DNA of 64,000 nt from Gracilibacillus alcaliphilus (lineage in GTDB: Bacteria; Bacillota; Bacilli; Bacillales; Amphibacillaceae). Shown piece after piece: positions 53,443 to 62,161 of this stretch. A program made the translations under genes and the position numbers. Each line of letters opens with the position of its first letter. Within the stretch, counting starts at the first letter, position 1. Location: contig NZ_JAFBFA010000001.1 of the NCBI RefSeq assembly GCF_016909015.1, positions 62,001 through 126,000 of the forward strand. The letters run 5' to 3'. A model generated the notes under the pieces. That model did no database searches, was not told where the DNA came from, and worked only from the letters and a program-made list of their open reading frames with translations.

Positions 53443-53763
53443 TTAATCGTGCATAACATCATTTGTCTTGCCGTAACCTTCATAAGCCAAATATCCGCCA
53501 AGAAAACCAATTCCTGCCCCTAAACTAATGGTTACTGCTAGAGAGAACGGAGAGAACATACCAAACACAGTACCCATTGCACAACCACACAGCATGCCAA
53601 GCGGAATTAAACTATCTAATAAAGCCTGAGTGTTTTTGGACTTTTTCTTACCAAGTGTGCCTTCCTTATATTTCTGTTCCATTCTTTTGATTACAAATAC
53701 GACAATAGCCCCCACGATGAGAACAGGCAATATAATAGGTAGTATTTCCAATAATGTATCCAC
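53443..53763 (-). CDS. Small membrane protein of unknown function
   Basis: A 106-residue protein. N-terminal helix (LLEILPIILPVLIVGAIVVF), a basic link (KRMEQKYKEGTLGKKKSKN), then two close helices with a Gly/Cys-rich start (LIPLGMLCGCAMGTVFGMF) and an acidic end. GTG start with GAAGGGTGA 8 nt upstream. I know similar hypothetical proteins in Bacillaceae but no function. Confidence 0.65.
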   Translation of the reverse strand: MDTLLEILPIILPVLIVGAIVVFVIKRMEQKYKEGTLGKKKSKNTQALLDSLIPLGMLCGCAMGTVFGMFSPFSLAVTISLGAGIGFLGGYLAYEGYGKTNDVMHD

Positions 53764-53939
53764 GTTAAAATCACCCTTCGTTTTTGTTATGACTTTACCG
53801 AATAGACAAGTTTACTAATTATCTATAGGGAACAACGACCAACTAATGTAGATCTTTCTTTAGTGTAACATAAGTATTTCACCTTTTTAACACTTCCTTT
53901 TTTAGAATACGTAGTTGGCATAATAGCAGTGGTTAATTT

Positions 53940-53972
53940 AAAAGGAGTGCTTTTAGATCGGCTCCTTTTTTT
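53940..53972. terminator. Terminator of the NIPSNAP gene
   Basis: AAAGGAG / CTCCTTT stem with a T-run on both strands, placed two bases after the stop of the minus-strand gene. Confidence 0.65.
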
Positions 53973-53973
53973 C

Positions 53974-54318
53974 TTATTCTTGTTCTAATGTAGACTCTAT
54001 AGCTTCATTTTTTACTTCTATTATGTATTCTTTGAAGATATATTCTCTTCCACCATGTTGCGCATACCACTCTTTTATTCGTTTCATATGAGCTTTATCT
54101 TTTTGGATAGCGGTTTCAATGTTTAGGTAATCTTCATAACTGTCATATTCCCATATGGCAAATATTTCTGTCGTATTATCTTTGTTCACTTTCATCCAAC
54201 GACCAACTAAACGTGAGCCGTGTTTTAGCTGATTAGGTAAATTGGTATGAAGAAAATGTGTATTAAGTGTTTCTGCAAACTCACTTTTCACTAGATAATA
54301 TTTTCTCCGGTAGAACAT
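53974..54318 (-). CDS. NIPSNAP family protein
   Basis: A 114-residue ferredoxin-like dimeric alpha-beta barrel protein: MFYRRKYYLVKSEFAETLNT, GSRLVGRWMKVNKDNTTEIF and AIWEYDSYEDYLNIE are the strands and loop of the NIPSNAP family. Start ATG 54318 is preceded by AAAGGAGGAGAG. Eight earlier codons are open but overlap the ribosome site. Function of bacterial members is mostly unknown. It overlaps the 3' end of the DeoR pseudogene. Confidence 0.8.
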   Translation of the reverse strand: MFYRRKYYLVKSEFAETLNTHFLHTNLPNQLKHGSRLVGRWMKVNKDNTTEIFAIWEYDSYEDYLNIETAIQKDKAHMKRIKEWYAQHGGREYIFKEYIIEVKNEAIESTLEQE

Positions 54319-54874
54319 TATCTCTCCTCCTTTTAGCCACAATTACCTTTGTTCCTTGTGCTGTGATCGTTTTGATTTGTTGCTTCGATGTCTCTTCATC
54401 GGTAATGATTAAGTCAAGCTCTTTATTGGGGTATTTTCCTGCAAACATATCCATCCCAATTTTCGTATGTTCTATTAAAGCTATTTTTTGGATTGAATTA
54501 TTATAGATAGTTTTATGAAAAATCGAAACCTCTGGATTCGCTGTACTTAATCCTTTAGCTGACAAGCCGCCTGCAGTGGCAAAGCAGAGACCGAGTGTGA
54601 ATGGTTGGGCGAATTCATTAGCTAAAGCATCTGTAATATTCCCAGAACGCTTAACCTCTCCTCCTATAAAATATGTCTTTATATGATCTAAATTTCTTAA
54701 TTAGTACGCTATTTCTACAGAATTAGTAACTACAGTAAATGGAAGTTTTGTTGGTATATATTGGAGCAAAACATAAATAAAATGAAAAAGATGAGGTATA
54801 TCATCAGTATGATTTTCCTTATCATGGTATTTAGCTAGGGTAAAATAAGTATCTTCACCATCTAATAATAGCAT
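54281..54874 (-). pseudogene. DeoR-family regulator remnant (sensor domain only)
   Basis: From ATG 54874 the frame reads LLLDGEDTYFTLAKYHDKEN and LPFTVVTNSVEIAY, meets a TAA at 54701-54703, and continues in the same frame LRNLDHIKTYFIGGEVKRSG, then AKGLSTANPEVSIFHKTIYN and LIITDEETSKQQIKTITAQG. This is the sugar-phosphate sensor domain of a DeoR/GlpR repressor. The N-terminal HTH is absent and the upstream sequence is the promoter of the next gene. One nonsense codon plus lost HTH make it a pseudogene. Confidence 0.8.
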
Positions 54875-54938
54875 ATAATGCTCTTCATACGTTATAATAT
54901 AATTAAAATGCTATATGTCATAGGGGAGGAATTTACTC

Positions 54939-56159
54939 GTGATCCTGGCGATCATATTTTTATTATTTGTTTCTTTTTTCTTTTCAGGAAGTGAGACAGC
55001 ATTAACAGCGGCAAATAAAATGAAATTACAAACAAAAGCAAAGGCTGGAGATAAGAAAGCAAATAAAATGTTGGAACTGCTTTCTAAACCTAGTGAGTTT
55101 ATCACAGCAATCCTAATAGGAAATAATATATCAAACATACTGCTTCCTACATTAGTCACCATGATGGCTGTGGAATATGGTTTTAACGTAGGACTTGCTT
55201 CGGCTATATTGACTGTCACCATTATTATATGTTCGGAAGTGATTCCAAAGTCCATTGCTGCTAGTTTTCCAAACAGGATTGCGTCTCTTGTTTATCCTAT
55301 CATTCGTCTGGTGGTTACCATTTTAAAGCCAATAACGTTTTTACTAAATGGGATGACAGAGTTTATCACCAAAAAACTTTCTAACGGAGAGGTGCAAACA
55401 GAGGCTGTGTCTAAAGAGGAATTGCGCGCAATTGTTGACATTGCTGACTCTGAAGGTGCATTTCACAAAGATGAAAGCTCTCGGATACGCGGTGCATTTG
55501 ATTTTTATAACCTTGATGTAAAAGACGTATTAAAAACACCAAGAGTTGAAATGGTTGCGTTAGAGAATACTGCTACATATGAGGAAGTAAAAGAGGCTGT
55601 TTTAGCTAATTCTTATACGAGATATCCGATTTATGGGGAAGACATGGATGACATTATCGCGATCTTTCACTCTAAATATTTAATTGCGTGGAGTGATGAC
55701 AAGAGCCGATCGTTATCTGACTTTAGTGACACAGAGCCATTGTATGTATATGAATTTAATCAAATCGAAGAAGTATTTCGTAAAATGATGCAAGAAAAGA
55801 AACATATGGCGGTAGTGCTGGATGAGTATGGCGGGACTGAAGGGATCGTGACGCATGAAGATATTATCGAGACGATGATTGGCCTCGAAATTGAAGATGA
55901 GACGGATGCAGAAGAAAATGCATTAGTCGAGAAACATACAGACACCGAGATTATTTGTGATGGAAAGATAACACTTCATCATTTAAATAATGTATTTGGC
56001 ACAGAAATTCCCGAGGATGAAGATGTACTTGCAGCCTATTTACTAACTCAATTTTCAGGCTTTCCACAAGCAGGTGACAGTATAGAACGAGAGAACTTAA
56101 CCTTTCATATTCTTGAAGTGAAAGAAAGGTATATTAGTCGTGTACATATCATCAAGTAA
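54939..56159 (+). CDS. CNNM/HlyC-CorC family transporter (DUF21-CBS-CorC_HlyC)
   Basis: A 406-residue membrane protein. A four-helix CNNM/DUF21 domain (about 1-190) begins LAIIFLLFVSFFFSGSETAL, with the family SGSETAL motif. Two CBS domains follow (about 200-320, with VLDEYGGTEGIVTHEDIIE), then a C-terminal CorC_HlyC domain. Members export or control Mg2+/Co2+. GTG start with GGGGAGG upstream, and TATAAT-like sequence near 54893. Confidence 0.92.
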   Translation: MILAIIFLLFVSFFFSGSETALTAANKMKLQTKAKAGDKKANKMLELLSKPSEFITAILIGNNISNILLPTLVTMMAVEYGFNVGLASAILTVTIIICSEVIPKSIAASFPNRIASLVYPIIRLVVTILKPITFLLNGMTEFITKKLSNGEVQTEAVSKEELRAIVDIADSEGAFHKDESSRIRGAFDFYNLDVKDVLKTPRVEMVALENTATYEEVKEAVLANSYTRYPIYGEDMDDIIAIFHSKYLIAWSDDKSRSLSDFSDTEPLYVYEFNQIEEVFRKMMQEKKHMAVVLDEYGGTEGIVTHEDIIETMIGLEIEDETDAEENALVEKHTDTEIICDGKITLHHLNNVFGTEIPEDEDVLAAYLLTQFSGFPQAGDSIERENLTFHILEVKERYISRVHIIK

Positions 56160-56218
56160 ATCAAACAGTGGAAAAATTCCTTCCAAATCACGATGAATAT
56201 GTGGTAAAATCAAAATAA

Positions 56219-56262
56219 TCCGAACTATTATATCCAAACGGAAAGGATAGTTCGTTTTTTTG
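56219..56262 (+). terminator. Terminator after the CNNM transporter gene
   Basis: CGAACTAT / ATAGTTCG stem followed by seven or more T. Confidence 0.85.
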
Positions 56263-56296
56263 TTTTTCAAAGGGAATTAGAAATTATGGTGATGAG

Positions 56297-56914
56297 ATGA
56301 AGGATAAGGTGAAATATACATATGATATAGTGATGATAAGTTTAGTCATCCTTACCATATTAACACTCTGGGTGGACCATGCAGTAAACACGACAGTGAA
56401 TCTTGTCGTTTGGCTGATCTTCCTCGTCGATTATGTGGCAAGAATTATTGTGGCACCGAATAGGTGGCAGTTTATTCAGAAGAATCCTTTCTTACTGCTG
56501 GCGGTTATTCCGCTGGATCAATTTTTTCAGGTAGCAAGGATTGTACGCATCATCTACCTGTTTAGAATCAAGACAATTACAAAATACTATGTAACGCCTT
56601 ATCTCAAGCGCTTATCTTATACAAAAATGATTTTACTAGCCTCTATTATACCTATCTTCGTCCTGATCAATAGCTGTGTCATTTGGCTAATGAATAACAG
56701 CTTGACTACTTGGTGGGAGGCATTGGTCGTCACCGTAAAGCACTTATTTGTATTTGCCAATAGTCTACAAACGGTCAATCATTTCCCAACGATTTTCTTA
56801 TTAACTGTTACATCCATTCTAGGTGTTCTAATCCAAGGTCTTGTCCTGCAATGGCTCTTTGACCGGCTTGGTGCACTTTGGCAAAAAAGAAGCTCGGAAA
56901 ATCCGTCTTCATAA
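56297..56914 (+). CDS. Voltage-gated-channel-like membrane protein
   Basis: A 205-residue protein with six hydrophobic segments. The fourth has Arg every third position (FFQVARIVRIIYLFRIK), like an S4 voltage sensor. The C-terminal pair of helices encloses a short loop (FVFANSLQTVNHFP) but no TVGYG-type K+ selectivity filter. It may be an ion channel of altered selectivity or only a channel-like fold. ATG 56297 follows GGTGATGAG. Confidence 0.7.
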   Translation: MKDKVKYTYDIVMISLVILTILTLWVDHAVNTTVNLVVWLIFLVDYVARIIVAPNRWQFIQKNPFLLLAVIPLDQFFQVARIVRIIYLFRIKTITKYYVTPYLKRLSYTKMILLASIIPIFVLINSCVIWLMNNSLTTWWEALVVTVKHLFVFANSLQTVNHFPTIFLLTVTSILGVLIQGLVLQWLFDRLGALWQKRSSENPSS

Positions 56915-56995
56915 CATGGGGTTTCTACTAATAGGGAGTTTATGAACCGTTACACCTGGATTATCTTAACACGTGATAAAAAGTGAGGGGTCAGC

Positions 56996-57613
56996 ATGTT
57001 TTTAATTGAAGCGTTTGTGTATATTGGTACGATTGCTTTTGCCATTTCAGGCTCATTGTTGGCTATCAAAAAAGACTTGGATATGTTTGGTGTTCTTTTA
57101 TTAGGATTGACCACTGCTTTAGCAGGCGGTGTTATTCGTGATTTAATGATTGGAAATATTCCGCCTACTAATTTAGTGGATCCACAATACTTTTTGGTCA
57201 GTTTATTAGCCAGTTTAGCTACTATTCTTTTCCATGAGAAATTCGACCGTTTTGAACATGGCATTGCTTTTTTCGATGCCATTGGTTTAGGTGTATTTAC
57301 GGCAGTAGGTGCTAATGCAGCCCTTAGTTTAGACTATTCGCAACCCTTCTTAATCGTTGCAATGGGTCTTGTGACAGGTATTGGCGGTGGTGTGCTGAGG
57401 GACGTGTTCGTTCGTGAAATTCCGTTAGTTTTTCGCAAAGAAATTTATGGGCTTGCCTCGATTGCCGGTTCGGTTGCATTGATTGTTACGTATAGCCTCC
57501 TGTCACCGGTCATTAGTCTCTACATTTGTTTAGTTGTTACCTTAACGATTCGTATCCTTGCACTAAAATGGAAATGGAATGTGCCTATTGTGCATAAAAA
57601 ACCGAACGTGTAA
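56996..57613 (+). CDS. TRIC-type trimeric cation channel family protein (UPF0126)
   Basis: A 205-residue protein with seven helices arranged as two repeats. Each repeat carries the Gly-rich motif: ALAGGVIRDLMIGNIPP and GIGGGVLRDVFVREIPLVF. This is the bacterial TRIC/YvgT/YadS family, which conducts monovalent cations. GAGGGGTCAGC precedes ATG. It converges on terC. Confidence 0.92.
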   Translation: MFLIEAFVYIGTIAFAISGSLLAIKKDLDMFGVLLLGLTTALAGGVIRDLMIGNIPPTNLVDPQYFLVSLLASLATILFHEKFDRFEHGIAFFDAIGLGVFTAVGANAALSLDYSQPFLIVAMGLVTGIGGGVLRDVFVREIPLVFRKEIYGLASIAGSVALIVTYSLLSPVISLYICLVVTLTIRILALKWKWNVPIVHKKPNV

Positions 57614-57614
57614 A

Positions 57615-58283
57615 CTATGTGTTGATCTCTTTATTAGTTGCATAGCCGGAAGCAACCACACCAATGGTTAAAATAAGACTTAACAGAATGGTTATAAACC
57701 CTGTCTGCAATTGGAGCAGGTCATGGACAAATGGTTCATGCATCATCATATCGACACCTGTATATACCAATATGGCGGCACCGATATAGATTAAAAGAGG
57801 AAAACGACGTAACAACAGCATAATAAACTTTGCACCAAAGATCATCAGTGGAATACTGACAAGAACACCAAAGGTTAATAATCCAATATGCCCTTTGGAG
57901 GCTCCGGCAATAGCCACCACGTTGTCTAGGCTCATGACAACATCTGCTAAGATAATGGTAGAGACGGCACCAATAACCGAAGAAGAAGAGGTAATCGTCT
58001 GCGTTTCTTCTTCTTTCTTGGTAAGCTTGTACCCAATCCAGATGAGCAGCAACCCACCTATTAGATAAATGAACGGATAAGTAAGTAAAAACACCACACC
58101 GCTGGCAAACAATATTCGTAAAATGATCGCACCAGCTACGCCAATTAGAATGGCTTTATTTTGGTGCTGTTTCGGTAAATTTTTGGTTGCCATGGCAATA
58201 ATTAAGGCATTATCACCGGATAGCACAATATCAATCGCTATGACATGTAATAAACTAATCCAATCAAATGTCAGCCAATCCAC
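57615..58283 (-). CDS. TerC family membrane protein
   Basis: A 222-residue TerC/YceF/YjbE-type protein with about seven helices and the acidic metal motifs IAIDIVLSGDNALIIAMA and ADVVMSLDNVVAIAGAS. In B. subtilis such proteins export Mn2+, often to load exoenzymes. The start is GTG 58283, with AAGGAGG 6 nt upstream. No yybP-ykoY (Mn) riboswitch could be recognised in the 300 bp upstream. Confidence 0.92.
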   Translation of the reverse strand: MDWLTFDWISLLHVIAIDIVLSGDNALIIAMATKNLPKQHQNKAILIGVAGAIILRILFASGVVFLLTYPFIYLIGGLLLIWIGYKLTKKEEETQTITSSSSVIGAVSTIILADVVMSLDNVVAIAGASKGHIGLLTFGVLVSIPLMIFGAKFIMLLLRRFPLLIYIGAAILVYTGVDMMMHEPFVHDLLQLQTGFITILLSLILTIGVVASGYATNKEINT

Positions 58284-58301
58284 AATATACCTCCTTATCA
58301 A

Positions 58302-58599
58302 ATGAGACTTTCATCAGCAGGGACTGTTGCTATCCCTATTGAAGTATAGTCAGATATACCACAGTATGAATCACTCCTCTCAAGTTTCAAGCAGATCAAA
58401 GAAGTGAGCTGGGCGACCTTTAGTCCCCCGATTGTTCTATCTTATGCTTGTTTCATTGTAGTATATGCCTAACTTGTACATCATAGGACAGAAACCTGTC
58501 ATGTTAATGTGAACTCTATATTTGGGAGCAGATAATTGAAAAATTCCGTAATCACTGTTACTATTTTTATATAATTATTGATGAGAGGAATGTGGAATC
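58302..58599. other. Divergent intergenic region terC / brxB
   Basis: No gene seen. On the minus strand GGGGGACTAAAGGTCGCCC can form a hairpin near 58408-58430, but the conserved core of the Mn riboswitch was not found. Confidence 0.4.
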
Positions 58600-59031
58600 A
58601 TGGATTTTAATTTATTTATGGGTGATATTTCAGAATCAGCGAGAAACGAAATTAGGGAGGCAGGGTTCACTGAACTGAAAACTCCTGACGAAGTGAAGGA
58701 ATCATTAGAACAAGAGGGTACAACACTTGTTATGGTTAACTCAACATGTGGATGTGCCGGCGGGGTAGCAAGACCGGCAGCAGCGAGTGCGATTCATTAT
58801 GATAAACGCCCGGATCAACTGGTAACAGTGTTTGCCGGTCAGGATCGTGAAGCAACGGAAACAGCTCGTCAATATTTTGAAGGTTTCGCTCCTTCCTCAC
58901 CATCTTTTGCCTTGTTAAAGGACGGTAAAATAATCGATATGGTAGAGCGTCATGAAATTGAAGGCCACAGTCCTGTATCTGTAGTTCAGCGGCTTCAGCA
59001 ATTATTTGAAGAGCATTGTGAGGAATTGTAA
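58600..59031 (+). CDS. brxB: Bacilliredoxin BrxA/BrxB family (YqiW)
   Basis: A 143-residue thioredoxin-fold protein with the bacilliredoxin CGC motif in [14 protein letters not shown] (Cys50, Cys52). It removes bacillithiol from S-bacillithiolated proteins, taking it onto Cys50. Start ATG 58600 with GAGAGGAATG upstream. B. subtilis yqiW also follows the bkd cluster, though here 7 kb of other genes intervene. BrxA and BrxB are hard to tell apart by eye. Confidence 0.92.
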   Translation: MDFNLFMGDISESARNEIREAGFTELKTPDEVKESLEQEGTTLVMVNSTCGCAGGVARPAAASAIHYDKRPDQLVTVFAGQDREATETARQYFEGFAPSSPSFALLKDGKIIDMVERHEIEGHSPVSVVQRLQQLFEEHCEEL

Positions 59032-59380
59032 AAAGGATTACCAGTAGAAAGAATTGTATCTTTTGGATTCTTCTGCAATCATGAACAAAAGCGCAGAGCG
59101 ACCTGAACGGAAGCAGGAGATAAAGGAAACACGGTGACGTTAGAATTGATGTTGCCTTTCACCTAAGGGCACGACGAACAAGAGGTTTCTAGTATCGGCG
59201 TTGGTCACAGGACGTGCCTGCTTTTAGCGGATGAAAGGGCGACTAAACCTCTGACTTCGTCAATCGCCAAGTCTTCTTTATCATACGGAGCTGAAGAAAA
59301 TTCGCTAGTTGCATGGAGCTGGAGGTGGCTATCCTTCGACAAATAGGTATCCACCAGCAATAATTCTATAATTAGCCAAT
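59032..59380. other. Intergenic region with structured, repeat-like sequence
   Basis: No gene seen. From about 59088 to 59290 the base composition changes to a more GC-rich, patterned sequence. AGAGGTTT (59181-59188) pairs with AAACCTCT (59245-59252) around a 56-nt interval containing GGACGTGCCTGCTTTTAGCG. It resembles dispersed intergenic repeats of Bacillaceae but has no second copy in this window. Confidence 0.4.
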
Positions 59381-59464
59381 AAAAAAGGTTCCGACTACTC
59401 TAAGGATTGCTTTCTTCTTTTGTTAAGAGAAGCTTCTCCTCGTTGAGGTTACGGAACCTTTTTC
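59381..59464. terminator. Bidirectional terminator brxB / Prli42
   Basis: AAAAAAGGTTCCG / CGGAACCTTTTT outer stem enclosing about 58 nt with an inner AGAAGCTTCT palindrome, between convergent genes. Confidence 0.75.
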
Positions 59465-59481
59465 TCATATTATGGCTGCTG

Positions 59482-59583
59482 TTAAATAAACAGAGCTAGT
59501 CCAGCTGTTAATGTGGATAAAACCATTGCTATAATCATAATATATATTACAACTTTTACTCGTTTTTCACGTCTAGATGCCAT
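59482..59583 (-). CDS. Stressosome-associated protein Prli42 homologue
   Basis: A 33-residue protein, far below usual gene-finding limits: MASRREKRVKVVIYIMIIAM followed by VLSTLTAGLALFI. A basic N-terminus and one membrane helix of this length and pattern are those of Prli42, the miniprotein that anchors the stressosome (RsbR) in Listeria and has homologues in Bacillus. GGAGGATT lies 6 nt before the ATG, and a strong terminator follows on the same strand. Confidence 0.8.
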   Translation of the reverse strand: MASRREKRVKVVIYIMIIAMVLSTLTAGLALFI

Positions 59584-59757
59584 GACAAAATCCTCCTTTA
59601 CCGTAGTGCTGGTTTGAAAGTGGCGTTATATACTGATAGTGTGATTAATCCGTGTCAGTGTATAATCTTAATCTACATATATTTTACATGGATTTAGCGG
59701 GGAGGACAAGTACAAAACAGAAGTATTTTGTGAAATGAAATCAAGGAGATGAAATAG

Positions 59758-60876
59758 ATGATCAATCAAGAACGAGTGGTCAGTCAATTCTTGGAATTCG
59801 TACAAATCAATTCCGAAACAACACAAGAAAGAGAGATTGCTGATTATTTATTAGCTTTGTTAACAAAGCTTGGATTAGAAGTAGAAGAAGATGACACAGC
59901 AGATGCAACAGGCCATCAAGCAGGGAACATTATTGCGAAGTTACCAGCAACCATGTCAGACGCAAAAGCGATCTATTTTACCTCACATATGGATACCGTA
60001 GTGCCTGGTACAGATATTAAGCCAGTGATTCGTGACCAGGTAATCTATTCGGACGGCACTACAATCCTTGGAGCGGATGATAAGGCAGGCCTGACAGCAA
60101 TAATAGAATTAATCCACCTACTACAGGAATATCCGATTCCGCATGGAGATATTTATTTTGCAATTATGAGTGGTGAAGAATCCGGTCTGGCAGGATCTAA
60201 GCTGTTTGATGCCAAGAAATTGCCTGCTGCATTTGGTTATGCCTTAGATAGTGATGGAGAGATTGGAACTATTGTCGTAGCTGCCCCTGCCCAAGCGAAG
60301 ATTCAAGCATTGATAAAAGGAAAAGCTGCCCATGCTGGTGTACAGCCTGAGAAAGGAATCTCAGCTATCAGTATCACAGCAAAGGCTATTACACGTATGC
60401 CATTGGGACGGATTGATGAAGAAACAACCGCTAATATTGGCAGCTTTGTAGGAAAAGGACCGACGAATATTGTTTGTGATCAAGTACAGTTAGTTGCTGA
60501 AGCTCGTTCGTTAGATTCAGATAAATTAAACCAGCAAGTCTCCAAAATGGAAGAAGCTTTAAGAACAGCTGCCCGTCAAATGGGTGGTGAAGCAGAGGTG
60601 GATGTCGCATATCTCTATCCAAACTACCGATTTGAAGAAAGTGATGAAGTAGTGCAAGTAGCAGTAAATGCTATCAAGCAGATGAAGAAAACCCCTAAGT
60701 TAACAGTCAGCGGGGGTGGAAGTGATGCTAATAACATCGCAGGCAAAGGTATTCCAACCGTGAATTTGGCCGTTGGTTACCGGCATATCCACACGAAGAA
60801 TGAGTCAATTGCTATCCAAGACTTAACAGAAATACCATTATTGATGTATCACATTGTTAAAGAAGCAGTAAAATGA
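59758..60876 (+). CDS. yqjE: M20 peptidase, peptidase T-like (YqjE)
   Basis: A 372-residue metallopeptidase. Zn ligands sit in YFTSHMDTVVPG (His), LGADDKAGLTAI (Asp), MSGEESGLAGSKLFD (Glu pair) and the late YRHIHTKNE (His). The dimerisation lid is around KGKAAHAGVQPEKGISAI. It resembles B. subtilis YqjE (annotated tripeptidase T-like). AAGGAG precedes ATG. It overlaps dinB by 4 nt (ATGA). Confidence 0.9.
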   Translation: MINQERVVSQFLEFVQINSETTQEREIADYLLALLTKLGLEVEEDDTADATGHQAGNIIAKLPATMSDAKAIYFTSHMDTVVPGTDIKPVIRDQVIYSDGTTILGADDKAGLTAIIELIHLLQEYPIPHGDIYFAIMSGEESGLAGSKLFDAKKLPAAFGYALDSDGEIGTIVVAAPAQAKIQALIKGKAAHAGVQPEKGISAISITAKAITRMPLGRIDEETTANIGSFVGKGPTNIVCDQVQLVAEARSLDSDKLNQQVSKMEEALRTAARQMGGEAEVDVAYLYPNYRFEESDEVVQVAVNAIKQMKKTPKLTVSGGGSDANNIAGKGIPTVNLAVGYRHIHTKNESIAIQDLTEIPLLMYHIVKEAVK

Positions 60877-62003
60877 AATCGAACAATCAATGGTACCCGA
60901 AGAACGGACGTGTGATTTTACATGTCGATATGAATAGCTTTTATGCTTCTGTAGAAATTGCTGATGATCCATCACTGAAAGGAAAGCCATTGGCCATTGC
61001 CGGTAACCCAGATGAACGGAAAGGAATTATAGTTACTAGTAGTTATGAGGCGAGGGAAAAAGGGGTTAAGACGACGATGACCTTATGGGAAGCAAAGAAA
61101 CGGTGTCCAAACTTGGTCGTCAAGCGTCCTAATCATGAAAGGTATCGGGAAGTATCCTTTGAAATTTTTCGGATTTTGGAAGATTACACAGCATATGTTG
61201 AACCTGTTTCGATTGATGAGGCTTTTCTTGATATTACGGACAGCCATGATTTGGGACATCCGATTGAGATCGCTCAAACGATTCAACAACATATTGCTGA
61301 TGATTTGTCTTTGCCGTGCAGTATTGGCATTGCTCCAAATAAATTTTTGGCAAAAATGGCTTCGGATATGAAAAAACCAAACGGTATCACGGTTCTGCGG
61401 AAGCGAGATATCGCTGCAAAACTTTGGCCATTGCCAATTGAAGAGATGTATGGAATCGGTAAGAAAACAGCCGCGAAATTAAAGAAATACGATATCCATA
61501 CCATTGAAGATTTAGTCGAAGCCGATACGGTATTGTTAAAAGGATTGCTGGGCGTTAATGGTGTTCGTTTAAAAACGAGAGCGTTAGGCGAGGATCCCCG
61601 GGTAGTGGATCCAGAGAATGCTGCGAGTTTTAAAAGTATTGGCAGCTCACAGACGTTTCCTAGTGATATCAGTGATTTTGATGAGTTGGTCAGCCATATT
61701 CGATTTTTGGCAGATAAAGTGGAGAAACGGCTGCAGCGAAAAGGGGCAGTAGGCGATCGTGTCCAGTTAATGATTCGCTTTAGCGACCGCCAAACAATCA
61801 CACGTCAGGCCAAAATAAATCGCTATATTGAAACGGCCAGGGATATTGCCTACCATGCTGAACAGTTATTAGAACAGCATTGGAATAGTGAACCCGTACG
61901 ATTACTGGGAGTCACGATTCAAAACGCTGTTAAGAAAGAAGGCTTGACCTATCAACTGGATTTATTTCAATATTTACAGGAAAGAAAAAGTCAGGAAGAG
62001 TAA
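60873..62003 (+). CDS. dinB: DNA polymerase IV (Y family)
   Basis: A 376-residue translesion polymerase: VILHVDMNSFYASVEIADDP (first catalytic Asp), EPVSIDEAFLDITD (second acidic pair), HhH segment GIGKKTAAKLKKYDIHTIED, and the little-finger domain. The C-terminus (LTYQLDLFQYLQ) has a beta-clamp-binding-type QLDLF motif. It matches yqjH of B. subtilis (414) but is shorter. It is coupled to the upstream peptidase gene. Confidence 0.95.
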   Translation: MKSNNQWYPKNGRVILHVDMNSFYASVEIADDPSLKGKPLAIAGNPDERKGIIVTSSYEAREKGVKTTMTLWEAKKRCPNLVVKRPNHERYREVSFEIFRILEDYTAYVEPVSIDEAFLDITDSHDLGHPIEIAQTIQQHIADDLSLPCSIGIAPNKFLAKMASDMKKPNGITVLRKRDIAAKLWPLPIEEMYGIGKKTAAKLKKYDIHTIEDLVEADTVLLKGLLGVNGVRLKTRALGEDPRVVDPENAASFKSIGSSQTFPSDISDFDELVSHIRFLADKVEKRLQRKGAVGDRVQLMIRFSDRQTITRQAKINRYIETARDIAYHAEQLLEQHWNSEPVRLLGVTIQNAVKKEGLTYQLDLFQYLQERKSQEE

Positions 62004-62032
62004 AGTACATACACTTTTCCTGACTTTTTTCG
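61985..62032 (+). terminator. Terminator of dinB
   Basis: AAAAAGTCAGGAA / TTCCTGACTTTTTT stem with the dinB stop codon inside the loop region. Confidence 0.85.
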
Positions 62033-62161
62033 TTCTAGTGGAGTAACCAGTAAGTGTCGTCTAGTGGCTGGAAACCACATGTGAGTTACCGAAAAGCGAC
62101 GTCGAGTGACACCTGTTAACATCATGAGCGGATGCGCCTCTTAAAATCTTGGTTGTAGTGA

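Noticed and set aside
56700..56830. Potassium selectivity filter in the channel-like protein
   Set aside because: The loop between the last two helices has no TVGYG-like motif, so K+ channel identity is not claimed.
58284..58599. yybP-ykoY manganese riboswitch upstream of terC
   Set aside because: A hairpin-forming GGGGGACTAAAGGTCGCCC is present, but the conserved aptamer core was not seen, so I do not call it.
61283..61801. 172-codon minus-strand open frame
   Set aside because: Antisense shadow of dinB with no ribosome site and no protein-like motif.
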